This document shows positions 26,832 through 35,295 of a stretch of DNA of 64,000 nucleotides, in pieces. Every line of letters starts with the position of its first letter. The first letter of the stretch is position 1. Made by a program: the position numbers and the translations under genes. The stretch comes from Pacificoceanicola sp049341065 (lineage in GTDB: Bacteria > Pseudomonadota > Alphaproteobacteria > Rhodobacterales > Rhodobacteraceae), in NCBI RefSeq assembly GCF_049341065.1, contig NZ_JBMPIX010000002.1, forward strand, positions 420,053 through 484,052, written 5' to 3'. Below the pieces are notes generated by a model, which saw only the letters and a list, made by a program, of their open reading frames with translations, ran no database searches and had not been told where the DNA came from.

Positions 26832-27908
26832 TCACCGATTATTCGTGAAGGTAAAGAGCGATTGCAGGGCATACATCACGCGGTCCAGAAGGAAGCCGAT
26901 GATGCCGATGGTCAGCACCGCCACCATGATCTTGGCGAGCGAGGACGAAGAGCCGTTCTGAAACTCGTCCCAGACGAATTTGCCAAGCCCGGGGTTCTGC
27001 GCCAGCATCTCGGCGGCGATCAACACCATCCAGCCGACCCCAAGCGACAGGCGCAGCCCGGTGAAGATCAGCGGCAAGGCGGATGGCAGGACCAGCTTGG
27101 TGATCTTGGTCCGGGTGTTCATCTTGAGCACCTTGGAGACGTTGATCAGATCCTTGTCGATCGAGGCGACGCCGAGGGACGTATTGATCAGCGTGGGCCA
27201 CAGCGAACAAAGGGTTACGGTCACCGCCGAGATCACAAAGCTTTTGGGAAACAGCCCGTCGTTCGAAGTCGCCAGCGCCGAGACGATCATCGTCACGATC
27301 GGCAGCCAGGCCAGCGGCGAGACTGGTTTGAAGATCTGGATCAGCGGGTTCAGCGCGGCATTTGCGGTGGGCGACAGGCCCGCCGCGATGCCAAGCGGCA
27401 CGGCGACAACGGTGGCGATCACGAAGCCGAAGAACACCGTCTGGATCGATGTCCAGATTTGCTGGTAATAGGTCGGAGCACCGGTATAGGCGCGCTCCAT
27501 CGGTTCCTTGCCCTGTGCAACGCGACGTTCATTGAGCTGCGCGACCTTGGCGTCGAACTCAGCCTTGCTTTGCGCCTTGTCCTGCGCGTCCTGATGCAGA
27601 TTGAGCGCCTCTTCCCAAACCTGACCGGGCCCCGGAACGGCCCCGAGCGAGGTCTGCACCTTGGGGGCCAAAACGCCCCACAACAGCAGAAAGGCGCAGA
27701 TCGCCAGGATCGGCACGGCCAGAAGCCGCCATATCTCTTTCATCTGCGCCTTTGGATTGTCACCGGCGACGGCCCTGAGGATCGGCGTCAACCAACTCAG
27801 CCCAAGAACCTGGAACCATTTGTCAGCGGCGTTGATGCGGGTGAACAGCCGTGCGCGCCGCGCTTCGCGGTCGGCCGTTTCGGAAAAATTGGGATCGACG
27901 GTTGTCAT
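26832..27908 (-). CDS. nrtB: Nitrate ABC transporter permease
   Basis: 358 residues from ATG 27908 with AGGA upstream. A long N-terminal cytoplasmic stretch precedes five to six membrane helices; the permease loop for ATPase docking is present (K-L-V-L-P-S-A-L-P-L-I-F-T-G-L-R-L near residue 270). This is the NtrB/NrtB subgroup of the taurine/nitrate importer permeases. A region around residues 85-135 with many Lys/Gln/Glu residues is a periplasmic insertion typical of alphaproteobacterial NrtB. It is placed between nrtA and the ATPase gene. Confidence 0.94.
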   Translation of the reverse strand: MTTVDPNFSETADREARRARLFTRINAADKWFQVLGLSWLTPILRAVAGDNPKAQMKEIWRLLAVPILAICAFLLLWGVLAPKVQTSLGAVPGPGQVWEEALNLHQDAQDKAQSKAEFDAKVAQLNERRVAQGKEPMERAYTGAPTYYQQIWTSIQTVFFGFVIATVVAVPLGIAAGLSPTANAALNPLIQIFKPVSPLAWLPIVTMIVSALATSNDGLFPKSFVISAVTVTLCSLWPTLINTSLGVASIDKDLINVSKVLKMNTRTKITKLVLPSALPLIFTGLRLSLGVGWMVLIAAEMLAQNPGLGKFVWDEFQNGSSSSLAKIMVAVLTIGIIGFLLDRVMYALQSLFTFTNNR

Positions 27909-27954
27909 GGGGCTGGTCCTTTTCGGATCACATGGGAGTGGAAGCTGCGATCTT

Positions 27955-27985
27955 GGACGGGCGCCTGATCGGGGGGCGCCCGTCC
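27955..27985 (-). promoter_or_regulatory. Strong stem-loop between nrtA and nrtB
   Basis: A perfect 11-bp inverted repeat (27955-27965 with 27975-27985) surrounds a 9-nt loop in the 86-bp gap between nrtA and nrtB. No U-tract follows, so it is unlikely to be a full terminator. Such hairpins commonly protect the mRNA of the binding-protein gene or partly attenuate readthrough; that role is inferred. Confidence 0.6.
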
Positions 27986-27994
27986 AACAGGCGC

Positions 27995-29362
27995 TTAGCC
28001 TTCGACCTCGGTTCCGACGACCCGCTGCGCGCCTTTCAGGCCAATCGGCAGGCTTTCAAGATAGGCGTTGGGCGCGCGGCCATCGTAGGGAATGCCGTCG
28101 ATGATATCGGCTGCTGGCGTCGGCTCTTTGTAGCCGTCGCTGTCCCATGGGAAGTCTGTCTCGTTGGCCAGCCCTTCATCGACCAGCAGTCGCGCCGCCT
28201 CGAGGTAGATCCCGGGCTTGTAGACGCTGCGCGCCACTTCGTCATACCAGCCGTCGGTCTTTGGTTCGGCGATTTGGCCCCAGCGGCGCATTTGCGTCAG
28301 GTACCAGATGGCATCCGAATAGAAGGGATACGTCGCGTTGTGGCGGAAAAAGACGTTGAAATCGGGAATGTCGCGCTTGTCGCCTTTTTCAAACTCGAAG
28401 AAACCGGTCATCGAGTTGGCGATCACTTCTTGATCCGCACCGACATACTCGGGACGGCTCAGGATCTCGACGGCTTCGGGACGATTTTCGTTGTCGTTTT
28501 CATCCAGCCAGATGGCCGCGCGGATCAGCGCCTTGGTCACGGCCAGCGTGGTGTTGGGGTATTGCTCGGCAAATTCGGCGGTGATGCCGAACACCTTTTC
28601 GGGGTTGTTCTTCCACAGTTGGTAGTCGGTGATCACTGGCACGCCAATGCCCTTGAATACTGCCTGTTGGTTCCATGGCTCGCCCACGCAATAGCCGTTG
28701 ATTGTCCCGGCTTCGAGCGTCGCGGGCATTTGCGGCGGCGGCGTCACGCTGAGGAAGACATCGGCGTCGATCTGGCCGCTGACGTTTTCCGGGCTGTAAT
28801 ATCCGGGGTTCAAACCACCCGCCGCCAGCCAATAGCGCAGCTCGTAATTGTGGGTCGAAACAGGGAAAACCATGCCCATGTTGAAGGGCTTGCCCTCGGC
28901 TCTGAATTCTTCGACGACAGGTGCCAGCGCCGCGGCCGAAATCGGATGTTGCGGGCGTCCATCGTCCATCTTGGGAATATGCGGCAGCATCCTTTCCCAA
29001 ACCTCGTTGGACACGGTGATCCCATTGCCATTCAGGTCCATCGAGAAGGGCGTGATGATATGCGCCTCGGTCCCGAACCCGATCGTCGCGGCCAGCGGTT
29101 GACCGGCCAGCATATGCGCACCGTCCAGTTGGCCGCCGATCACACCGTCCAGCAGCACCTTCCAGTTGGCCTGCGCCTCAAGGGTAACGAACAGCCCTTC
29201 GTCAAGGAAATAACCATTTTCATAGGCCACGGCGAGCGGAGCCATGTCGGTCAGTTTGATAAACCCGAAGGTCAACTCGTCCTTTTCAAGGTCAAGCAAC
29301 TCAGCAAAGGCGGGGCTGACCAAGGCGGTTGTGGCAGTCAGGCCAAGAAGGAATTTTTTCAT
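27995..29362 (-). CDS. nrtA: Nitrate ABC transporter substrate-binding protein
   Basis: 455 residues from ATG 29362 with AGGA 8 nt upstream; the earlier in-frame start at 29419 lies in the leader terminator region. It has an N-terminal signal peptide (M-K-K-F-L-L-G-L-T-A ... P-A-F-A) and no lipobox. The body is the CmpA/NrtA fold with F-G-F-I-K-L-T-D-M-A-P-L-A-V-A near the start and E-P-W-N-Q-Q near residue 240. It binds nitrate in the periplasm. It is the first gene behind the regulated leader. Confidence 0.95.
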   Translation of the reverse strand: MKKFLLGLTATTALVSPAFAELLDLEKDELTFGFIKLTDMAPLAVAYENGYFLDEGLFVTLEAQANWKVLLDGVIGGQLDGAHMLAGQPLAATIGFGTEAHIITPFSMDLNGNGITVSNEVWERMLPHIPKMDDGRPQHPISAAALAPVVEEFRAEGKPFNMGMVFPVSTHNYELRYWLAAGGLNPGYYSPENVSGQIDADVFLSVTPPPQMPATLEAGTINGYCVGEPWNQQAVFKGIGVPVITDYQLWKNNPEKVFGITAEFAEQYPNTTLAVTKALIRAAIWLDENDNENRPEAVEILSRPEYVGADQEVIANSMTGFFEFEKGDKRDIPDFNVFFRHNATYPFYSDAIWYLTQMRRWGQIAEPKTDGWYDEVARSVYKPGIYLEAARLLVDEGLANETDFPWDSDGYKEPTPAADIIDGIPYDGRAPNAYLESLPIGLKGAQRVVGTEVEG

Positions 29363-29417
29363 CGTCTGTCCTTTCGATGCGCCCGAACCGGGGAGGAAGC
29401 AGCAGGGCGAGAAACGC

Positions 29418-29469
29418 AAAAAGGCCGATCACTGACCACCGAGGATATCGGCGGAAAGCGAGCGGCCTT
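29418..29469 (-). terminator. Leader terminator upstream of nrtA
   Basis: On the minus strand AAGGCCG (29469-29463) pairs with CGGCCTT (29427-29421), and the U-tract is at 29422-29418. A smaller stem CCGCCGA/TCGGTGG sits inside the loop. It lies between nasS and nrtA, 56 bp before the nrtA start codon, exactly where NasT-dependent antitermination acts in related systems. Confidence 0.75.
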
Positions 29470-29478
29470 GCTCAGGAT

Positions 29479-29529
29479 TTCCCTGTCAGTGGGAAGGAAT
29501 TCGGTTCGACCTACGCCATTGCAAGTCGA
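29479..29529 (-). promoter_or_regulatory. ANTAR-target hairpin pair in the nrtA leader
   Basis: Minus-strand RNA can form a first hairpin at 29529-29506, a 9-bp stem with G-U pairs and the hexaloop AAUGGC, which has A at position 1 and G at position 4, the ANTAR loop rule. After an 11-nt linker, a second hairpin at 29495-29479 has stem UUCCC/GGGAA and loop ACUGACA, also A1 and G4. NasT, encoded just upstream, has an ANTAR RNA-binding domain. Fold is my reading, not a computed structure. Confidence 0.65.
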
Positions 29530-29627
29530 TGCACCTAGTATGCCGCAACGCAGCGTCGCGAGGCAAAAGAAAATGCTTCAGTGCAGAAAACAACCTTTGG
29601 TCGCGCACGGGTCTGCCTAGAAAATGA

Positions 29628-30794
29628 TCACTCGTCAGGCGATGGATCAAAAACTTGGCCGTCGAAAAACGAATCCGACAACAACGTCAGTTCTCCATGT
29701 GCGGAAGCAACCGGCGCGGAATGACGAATCGAGCCCTCGACCTTTTCAGAGGCGCCGGGAAAATCGCAGCCAGTCACAGAAAGGTGTCTGCGGTATAGAT
29801 CCGAGCGAAACACATGCGCGACGTGATCTTGGGCGTTGGCTCCATGTGCATCAGCCAGACGGCTGGCAATCCATTTTGCCTGACTGCGCCATGGGAAGGT
29901 CGCGGCGCCGTCGTGGAATTCGACAAACTGGGGAACATGGCGTTGCTCCCCCCGGCTGGAGACCGTGAGGTTCCCCGACAGGGCGCGGTCGATCAGCTCG
30001 GGCGAGACATCAAGATAGGTTTTGCGAGACAAAAGCTCACCCGCGGCGGTCCGGCTTTCCGACCGGCACAGCCAGCGTCCGGCCTGCCAGACGGCGCGCA
30101 TAAGCCGTCCCAGAAGATCCGGTTCGGTTTCGGCCCAGTCAGTCCGCACTGCGAGCACTTTCTCAGGGGCGAATTCCCAGATCGCCTTTCCCGGCAGCAA
30201 AAGCGCCCCGGATCCCTGATCAACCGCCACCGATCCCCATGGCTCCCCGACGCAAAACGCGTCGATATCCCCTGCCGCCAAAGCCTTTGCCATCAAGGGC
30301 GGCGGAACCGTTCTGATCTCGATCCCGTCAACGCCCAATGCGGTATGTGCGCCCCAGTAGCGCAAAAGTTCGACATGCATGGAAAACGGGAAGGGAACGC
30401 CAAAAGTCAGCGGTTCCGAGCAGACCTGCGCCAAAGCCTCTGCTGCGGCACCGGGATCGGTGAAATCGAACCCGTAACCGATGGACCGCAGCCGCGCTTC
30501 AAGCTCGGCGCCTACACCAATGACGTTGCCATTCACCGAGAGGACCGAAACCGCCGAGATTGGCGTGGTGACGCCGCCAAGGCCCATTGCCATGGCGACA
30601 GGCACCGGCGACAGAAGGTGCGCCGCATCGACCCGGCCGAAGGCCAGCATGTCCCGCACCGAAGACCAGGACGGGGCAGCGATCAGTTCAAGCGCAATGC
30701 CCTCTGCTTCGGCAAAGCCCATTTCCTGCGCAATGATCAGCGGCGCTGCATCGACAAGCGGCATGTAAGCAACCGGTAGGGTAACCGTCTTCAT
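29628..30794 (-). CDS. nasS: NasS nitrate sensor (NrtA-like, cytoplasmic)
   Basis: 388 residues, similar to NrtA through V-A-Y-M-P-L-V-D-A-A-P-L-I-I-A at the start and C-V-G-E-P-W-G-S near residue 185, but with no signal peptide. That combination, next to nasT, identifies NasS, which holds NasT inactive until nitrate or nitrite binds. The ATG overlaps the nasT stop by 4 bp. It is followed by 265 bp of leader before nrtA. Confidence 0.93.
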   Translation of the reverse strand: MKTVTLPVAYMPLVDAAPLIIAQEMGFAEAEGIALELIAAPSWSSVRDMLAFGRVDAAHLLSPVPVAMAMGLGGVTTPISAVSVLSVNGNVIGVGAELEARLRSIGYGFDFTDPGAAAEALAQVCSEPLTFGVPFPFSMHVELLRYWGAHTALGVDGIEIRTVPPPLMAKALAAGDIDAFCVGEPWGSVAVDQGSGALLLPGKAIWEFAPEKVLAVRTDWAETEPDLLGRLMRAVWQAGRWLCRSESRTAAGELLSRKTYLDVSPELIDRALSGNLTVSSRGEQRHVPQFVEFHDGAATFPWRSQAKWIASRLADAHGANAQDHVAHVFRSDLYRRHLSVTGCDFPGASEKVEGSIRHSAPVASAHGELTLLSDSFFDGQVFDPSPDE

Positions 30795-31375
30795 CCCAAC
30801 AGCCTCGATGCGGTGACGAGCGCCTCGGCGACATCCGCGACCCTGCGGCCCTGATCCATCGCCGTCTTGCGCAGCAGCGCATAGGCCGCGTCCTCGTTGA
30901 TCCCCTTGGCTTTCATCAGTAGGCCCTTGGCGCGGTCGATGACCTTGCGCTCTTCCAGAGCGCGCCGGGTTTCCGCCAGTTCGGTGCGCATCTGGCGCAC
31001 CATGCTGAACCGGGCAATTGCCGTATCCATGATCGGCTTGATCCGCTCCGGGGACAGCCCGTCGACGACATAGGCCGAAACGCCTGCTTCAATCGCAGTC
31101 TGCGCGAACCCTCCGGCAGCGCCGGAAACGAACATCGCGACAGGCCGCTCCAACGGACCGGAGGCAAGGGTCAGCTCTTCCATCATGTCGCGCGTCGGAT
31201 TGTCGATGTCGATCAGCACGATGTCGGGCGCTTGGGCTGCGATCTTTCGCGCCAGGCCAATGTAGTTTCCGATCACGAATACATCGCATTCGCCGGTCTC
31301 TTTCAGAGCATCGACGATCCCGATCGCCCGGTCGCGATCTTCTTCCACTACAACGACTGTCAGCCGATCTTTCAT
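30791..31375 (-). CDS. nasT: NasT antiterminator (receiver-like + ANTAR domain)
   Basis: 194 residues from ATG 31375; the upstream extension lacks similarity. The N-terminal half is a response-regulator-like domain with V-V-V-V-E-E-D-R at the start and D-I-V-L-I-D-I-D-N-P. The C-terminal ANTAR domain shows L-x-x-R-K-V-I-D-R-A-K-G-L-L-M and A-Y-A-L-L-R-K-T-A-M-D. NasT binds paired hexaloop hairpins to prevent termination; a matching leader is seen before nrtA. Confidence 0.94.
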   Translation of the reverse strand: MKDRLTVVVVEEDRDRAIGIVDALKETGECDVFVIGNYIGLARKIAAQAPDIVLIDIDNPTRDMMEELTLASGPLERPVAMFVSGAAGGFAQTAIEAGVSAYVVDGLSPERIKPIMDTAIARFSMVRQMRTELAETRRALEERKVIDRAKGLLMKAKGINEDAAYALLRKTAMDQGRRVADVAEALVTASRLLG

Positions 31376-31930
31376 GAGGTTTGACTGTACCCCGGAAATC
31401 AAATGCGCAATGGAGCGACCCGCATTTTCTGATTGTAGCTGCAAGACTGCAGGCTTGATCCAGCCCGCCGCCTAAAAATTGAGCATACGGTGGGCCTGTT
31501 CTAAGGAAAGTCTTCTGCCCTTCCACGATTTCATCGACCTCGCGTAGCCATTGGCCACCAGCCCCCGACTTTGCCGCCTTTGCCGCAAGGCTACACAGCC
31601 GATACTTCGGCCCGCAACGCGGGTCGGCCAACCGCATGCCGCAAAGTGTGTCCAAAAGTGCCCAGTCGGACTGCCAAGCCGTATTATGCTACTAGGTTGT
31701 GGTTTCGAGATGACCGGGTTTCTATGCTCGGCAGTGCGCAAACGGTGCATCGCGGTGGCCGCCGCATCGAAGGTCCGCACGGCGATTTGAAACGCCCCTT
31801 GTGGACGGACTCGCCGGATGCTCATGCGTCGTTCCACCGGCTTTGTATTCTCAGGTAGGAAATCGCAAATCTGTTTTGCGATGTCATCCAATTCTTGCAA
31901 AGCTTGGCGCAACAACTGGAGGTCATCGAC
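31376..31930. other. Divergent intergenic region, nasT / SHMT-like gene
   Basis: 555 bp that must hold promoters for the nasTS operon and the SHMT-like gene. Minus-strand frames at about 31480-31900 translate to protein-like text (for example E-L-D-D-I-A-K-Q-I-C-D-F-L-P and D-E-I-V-E-G-Q-K-T-F), but in different frames, with no start or family match, so a worn-out gene is possible. A weak GG-N10-GC match is present on the minus strand near 31400-31415, not enough to call a sigma-54 promoter. Confidence 0.35.
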
Positions 31931-33238
31931 ATGGTCATGCAACAACGCGATTGGGTTCCCGCGCAAAGTGAAACCCTGGTGCAAAAGATCGCCAGCCAGG
32001 TCGCGGGGCAGTCCTCTGAGGCGTTGATCCGCCGGATCCAATCGCTTGCTGACCGCAATCGCGAGATCCACGAGAGGGAATGCTTCAATCTCAACCCGGC
32101 CACAAACGTGATGAACCCGAAGGCCGAGGCGTTGCTTGCGTCGGGCATCGGGTCGCGGCCGTCGCTGGGCTATCCCGGTGACAAGTATGAGATGGGGCTG
32201 GAGGCGATCGAGGAAATCGAGATCATCGCCGCCGAACTCTGCGCCGAGGTCTTCGACGCAAGGTTTGCGGAAATCCGAGTGCCCTCTGGCGCGTTGGCAA
32301 ACCTTTATGGCTTCATGGCCACATGCAAGTCGGGCGATACGATCATCGCGCCTCCGGCATCTATTGGCGGACATGTGACCCACCATGCGGCGGGATGCGC
32401 GGGCCTCTTCGGCCTGAGAACGCTGAGCGCCCCGGTGCATGCCGATGGCTACACCATAGATCTGGACGGCTTGCGCCAGCTTGCCCTCAAGGAGCGCCCG
32501 AAACTGATCACCATCGGCGGTAGTCTTAACCTGTTCGAGCATCCCGTCGCCGCAATCCGGTCAATCGCCGACGAGATTGGCACCAAGGTGATGTTCGATG
32601 CGGCGCACCAGTGCGGGATCATCGCCGGCAAGGCTTGGTCCAATCCGCTGACCGAGGGAGCGCATTTCATGACGATGAGCACGTACAAGAGCCTCGGCGG
32701 CCCGGCAGGCGGCCTGATCGTCACAAATGATGCCGACATGGCGCGGGCGCTCGACACCATTGCATTTCCCGGAATGACGGCGAATTTCGACGCCGCCAAA
32801 TCCGCCGCCCTTGCCGTGACGATGCTGGACTGGCGCGACTTCGGCAAAGATTACGCTGCCGAGATGATCCGGATGGCCCGCACGCTGGCCGAAGCTCTGG
32901 ACGCAAGGGGCGTGCCGGTGTTCTCCGGGTCCCGAGGGTTCACGACCTCGCATCAATTCGCCATACCGGCAGCGCAATGGGGCGGTGGTCAGGCCGCGTC
33001 CCGCCTGCTGCGCAAGGCCGGTTTCCTTGCCTGTGGCATCGGTCTGCCGATTGTGGAGGTAGACGGAGACATGAATGGCCTGCGCCTCGGCACGCCCGAA
33101 CTCGTCCGCTGGGGAATGACATCGGGCGACGCGGACAGGCTCGCGGCTCTGATAAAGAGCGGCTTGGCGGGCGAGGATGTTGCGTCACAGGTTGCGGAGT
33201 GGCGGCAGAGTTTCTCGCAGCTGTGTTTCATGCACTGA
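31931..33238 (+). CDS. Serine hydroxymethyltransferase-like PLP enzyme
   Basis: 435 residues from ATG 31931, with GGAGG at 31918-31922. It has the GlyA fold: N-L-N-P-A-T-N-V-M near residue 55, Y-P-G-D-K-Y-E, D-A-A-H-Q-C-G-I-I-A-G (PLP ring Asp/His) near 220, and S-T-Y-K-S-L-G-G-P-A-G-G where K is the Schiff-base lysine (SHMT usually T-T-H-K-T-L-R-G-P-R). It is divergent enough from housekeeping GlyA to suggest another substrate such as an alpha-methyl amino acid; that is inference. The neighbouring mttB remnant hints at former methylamine or betaine metabolism. Confidence 0.8.
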   Translation: MVMQQRDWVPAQSETLVQKIASQVAGQSSEALIRRIQSLADRNREIHERECFNLNPATNVMNPKAEALLASGIGSRPSLGYPGDKYEMGLEAIEEIEIIAAELCAEVFDARFAEIRVPSGALANLYGFMATCKSGDTIIAPPASIGGHVTHHAAGCAGLFGLRTLSAPVHADGYTIDLDGLRQLALKERPKLITIGGSLNLFEHPVAAIRSIADEIGTKVMFDAAHQCGIIAGKAWSNPLTEGAHFMTMSTYKSLGGPAGGLIVTNDADMARALDTIAFPGMTANFDAAKSAALAVTMLDWRDFGKDYAAEMIRMARTLAEALDARGVPVFSGSRGFTTSHQFAIPAAQWGGGQAASRLLRKAGFLACGIGLPIVEVDGDMNGLRLGTPELVRWGMTSGDADRLAALIKSGLAGEDVASQVAEWRQSFSQLCFMH

Positions 33239-33526
33239 GGGTTGAAGGGGGCGTATCTGCAGTGCGCCTGCTGACGCTGGCCCCGTTTCGAACCGTCCGG
33301 GGCAAGAAGGCTTTGCACACAAGTGGGTAAAGCCGTTGGTGGCCCCTGCCCGCCTGGAACATACTGATCGGCCCGGGCAGCGCTGCCTTTGCTGTTTGCG
33401 CCCGACCGACTGCTGCGGCGACGTCAGGCAAACCCTCCAGAGTCGTTTCCTGCATCCGGATTTCGCAGTCATCCGCACGCTTTGCCGGGAACTCGGTCAG
33501 TGTCGATCCATCGAGGAGAGACAGCC
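33239..33526. other. Intergenic region before the mttB remnant
   Basis: 288 bp with no gene, RNA or repeat that I can support. It ends in a good ribosome site (GAGGAG at 33513-33518) belonging to the remnant mttB start at 33527. Confidence 0.4.
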
Positions 33527-34112
33527 ATGACCGTCCATGCATTGAAGCTCCGTACCGGTGGTCGTTCCGCCCGCCCTACCTGCGCGTCCTTGACGACGTG
33601 CAGCGCAATCCGACGCTGGAAGACCTCGCGATGTTCCACATGCTGACTCGATGAAATCCGGACCTATGCCGGGCGCGCACTATATCTGGCATCCCGCTGG
33701 CTGGAACGAGGCGTGGATGCGCTGTTCGGTCGCCAAGTTCATCGTCGGCGCAGAACAATGCGCGATGGCGTGCCACTTGGCCAAGGGGCCGCAGTGGGAG
33801 GGCTTCGACAAGGCACTGGCGAGCGTCTTGGATATCGGTCCCGGCGGCCAATATCTTGCCCAGCCGCATTCGCAGGAAAACTTCCAGACCGCCTATTTCA
33901 TGCCGGAGATGTTCGACAATAATTTAATCGAGCAATGGGTCGCGTAGGGCTCAGAAAAAATCACCCAAAATGCGCCAGAGCATACCCGCAAGCCGTTGGC
34001 TGACTACGAGGAACCCAAAACGGACGAGGCCAGGACCCAGGCGCTGCTGGACGACATCGCCCGGCGCGAGCGGGAAATTCCTGCGGCGGATGCCCTGAAC
34101 CAAGACTGCTGA
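33527..34112 (+). pseudogene. mttB: Trimethylamine methyltransferase (MttB) remnant
   Basis: The original start is kept (ATG 33527 with GAGGAG upstream), but a short N-terminal piece (R-T-G-G-R-S-A-R) shifts frame into L-R-V-L-D-D-V-Q-R-N-P-T-L-E-D at 33577-33651. After a large internal deletion, the C-terminal part resumes from about 33663 as G-A-H-Y-I-W-H-P-A-G-W-N-E-A-W. An in-frame TAG at 33945-33947 replaces a residue after Q-W-V-A, and the same frame continues to the normal end (R-E-R-E-I-P-A-A-D-A-L-N-Q) at 34112. An intact MttB is about 500 residues, so most of it is lost. Confidence 0.88.
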
Positions 34113-34193
34113 GCGCCCGGTTTTAGCCCAGCCCTTGCGCGGGGGATCAGAGAAAATCGCCCCCTGCCGACTCCTATTCAGTCCCAGACAGGT

Positions 34194-35267
34194 TTAGTCT
34201 TTCGTTGACGGACGGGTGGTTGTGTCATGCCCACCGGTGCCCGACGCGCCCCATGTATCGGACAGGCGATACCCTTCCGGCCATGGGTCGGTGGGGTCAA
34301 GCATGTGCTGGTGGATGCCGGTGATCCATCCCCGGCCCGAAACCTCGGGCAAGATCGCGAGGCGCCCGCCGACGTGCGTCTGACCCAAGATCCGCCCCGT
34401 GAAGGTTGACCCGATCACAGAGCGCGCTGTCAGCCGTTCGCCCACCTGCATCGCGTTTCGCTCATGCAGGACGGCCATGCGCGCCGACAGGGCTGTGCCG
34501 GTGGGCGAACGGTCCACCTTGCCCGGCTGAATCGCCACTGCCGTGCGCGTTTCCAGCCCCTCGGGCCCTTCGGTCAACGGACCGGCGAAGAGGCAAAACG
34601 AGATATGCCGCCAATCAGGGTTTTCGGGATGCTCAAAGCCGATCTGCTGGTTCGCCGCATTCGTGATCTGCACTCCCAACCGGGCGATGACATGCGCTTC
34701 TTCAGCGATCAGCGAAAAGCCCAGTGCGGCCGCATCGACGATCACGAAGCTGTCGCCACCATAGGCGGTGTCGACCGTCAGCCTCCCCAGCCCGTCGACC
34801 TGAAGCGGCACATCCAGCTGCGCGGCGAAGGAGGGCAGGTTGCGGACATTTATGCCCTCTGCCTTGCCGTCACGACAGTCAGCGCGCACCCGCACCAAGC
34901 CACCCGGCGCTTCGAGCACAAGATGCGTTTCAGGCTCGGTCATGGGCACAATCCCGGCGTCCAGCAGCACCGTCGACACGCAGATCGCGTTCGAGCCCGA
35001 CATGGGTGGCGTGTCCTCTGGCTCCATGATGATAAAAGCAGCCTGCGCCTCTGGGTGCTTCGGGGGCACCAGCAGATTGACGTGCCGAAAGACACCGCCA
35101 CGAGGTTCGTTCAGAACGAAGTTGCGCAATGTCTGATCCCGGGCAATCCAGCGGCTCTGTTCCCAAAGCGTGTCTCCGGGCGGCGGCAGAACACCTCCGA
35201 CGATGACGTCGCCAACCTCGCCCTCGGCATGGGCGGAAATCACATGGATGGTCTTGATGCTACGCAT
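34194..35267 (-). CDS. Proline racemase family protein (Ser/Thr active site)
   Basis: 357 residues, full length for the family. The two catalytic positions, usually Cys in proline racemase and 4-hydroxyproline epimerase, read Ser90 (M-S-G-S-N) and Thr256 (D-R-S-P-T-G-T-A). A Thr at the second site is typical of trans-3-hydroxy-L-proline dehydratases, although those usually keep a Cys at the first. The context (broken DAO and DapA-family genes behind the same strand) resembles a hydroxyproline operon. It is the only intact gene of that set. The ATG 35267 has AGGAAG upstream. Confidence 0.85.
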   Translation of the reverse strand: MRSIKTIHVISAHAEGEVGDVIVGGVLPPPGDTLWEQSRWIARDQTLRNFVLNEPRGGVFRHVNLLVPPKHPEAQAAFIIMEPEDTPPMSGSNAICVSTVLLDAGIVPMTEPETHLVLEAPGGLVRVRADCRDGKAEGINVRNLPSFAAQLDVPLQVDGLGRLTVDTAYGGDSFVIVDAAALGFSLIAEEAHVIARLGVQITNAANQQIGFEHPENPDWRHISFCLFAGPLTEGPEGLETRTAVAIQPGKVDRSPTGTALSARMAVLHERNAMQVGERLTARSVIGSTFTGRILGQTHVGGRLAILPEVSGRGWITGIHQHMLDPTDPWPEGYRLSDTWGASGTGGHDTTTRPSTKD

Positions 35268-35295
35268 GGTGGTCTTCCTGTCTGTCGAGGCTATC

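Noticed and set aside
29522..29552. Sigma-54 promoter (GG-N10-GC) before the nrtA leader
   Set aside because: A match exists on the minus strand, but its start site would fall inside the first ANTAR hairpin, and the flanking bases fit poorly.
31472..32542. Minus-strand frame of 356 codons opposite the SHMT-like gene
   Set aside because: Most of it is antisense to the conserved PLP enzyme; only the part upstream of 31900 might be a relic and is reported separately.
33945..33947. Pyrrolysine codon in mttB
   Set aside because: Position is near the C-terminus, not at the catalytic site, and the gene has lost its N-terminal half.
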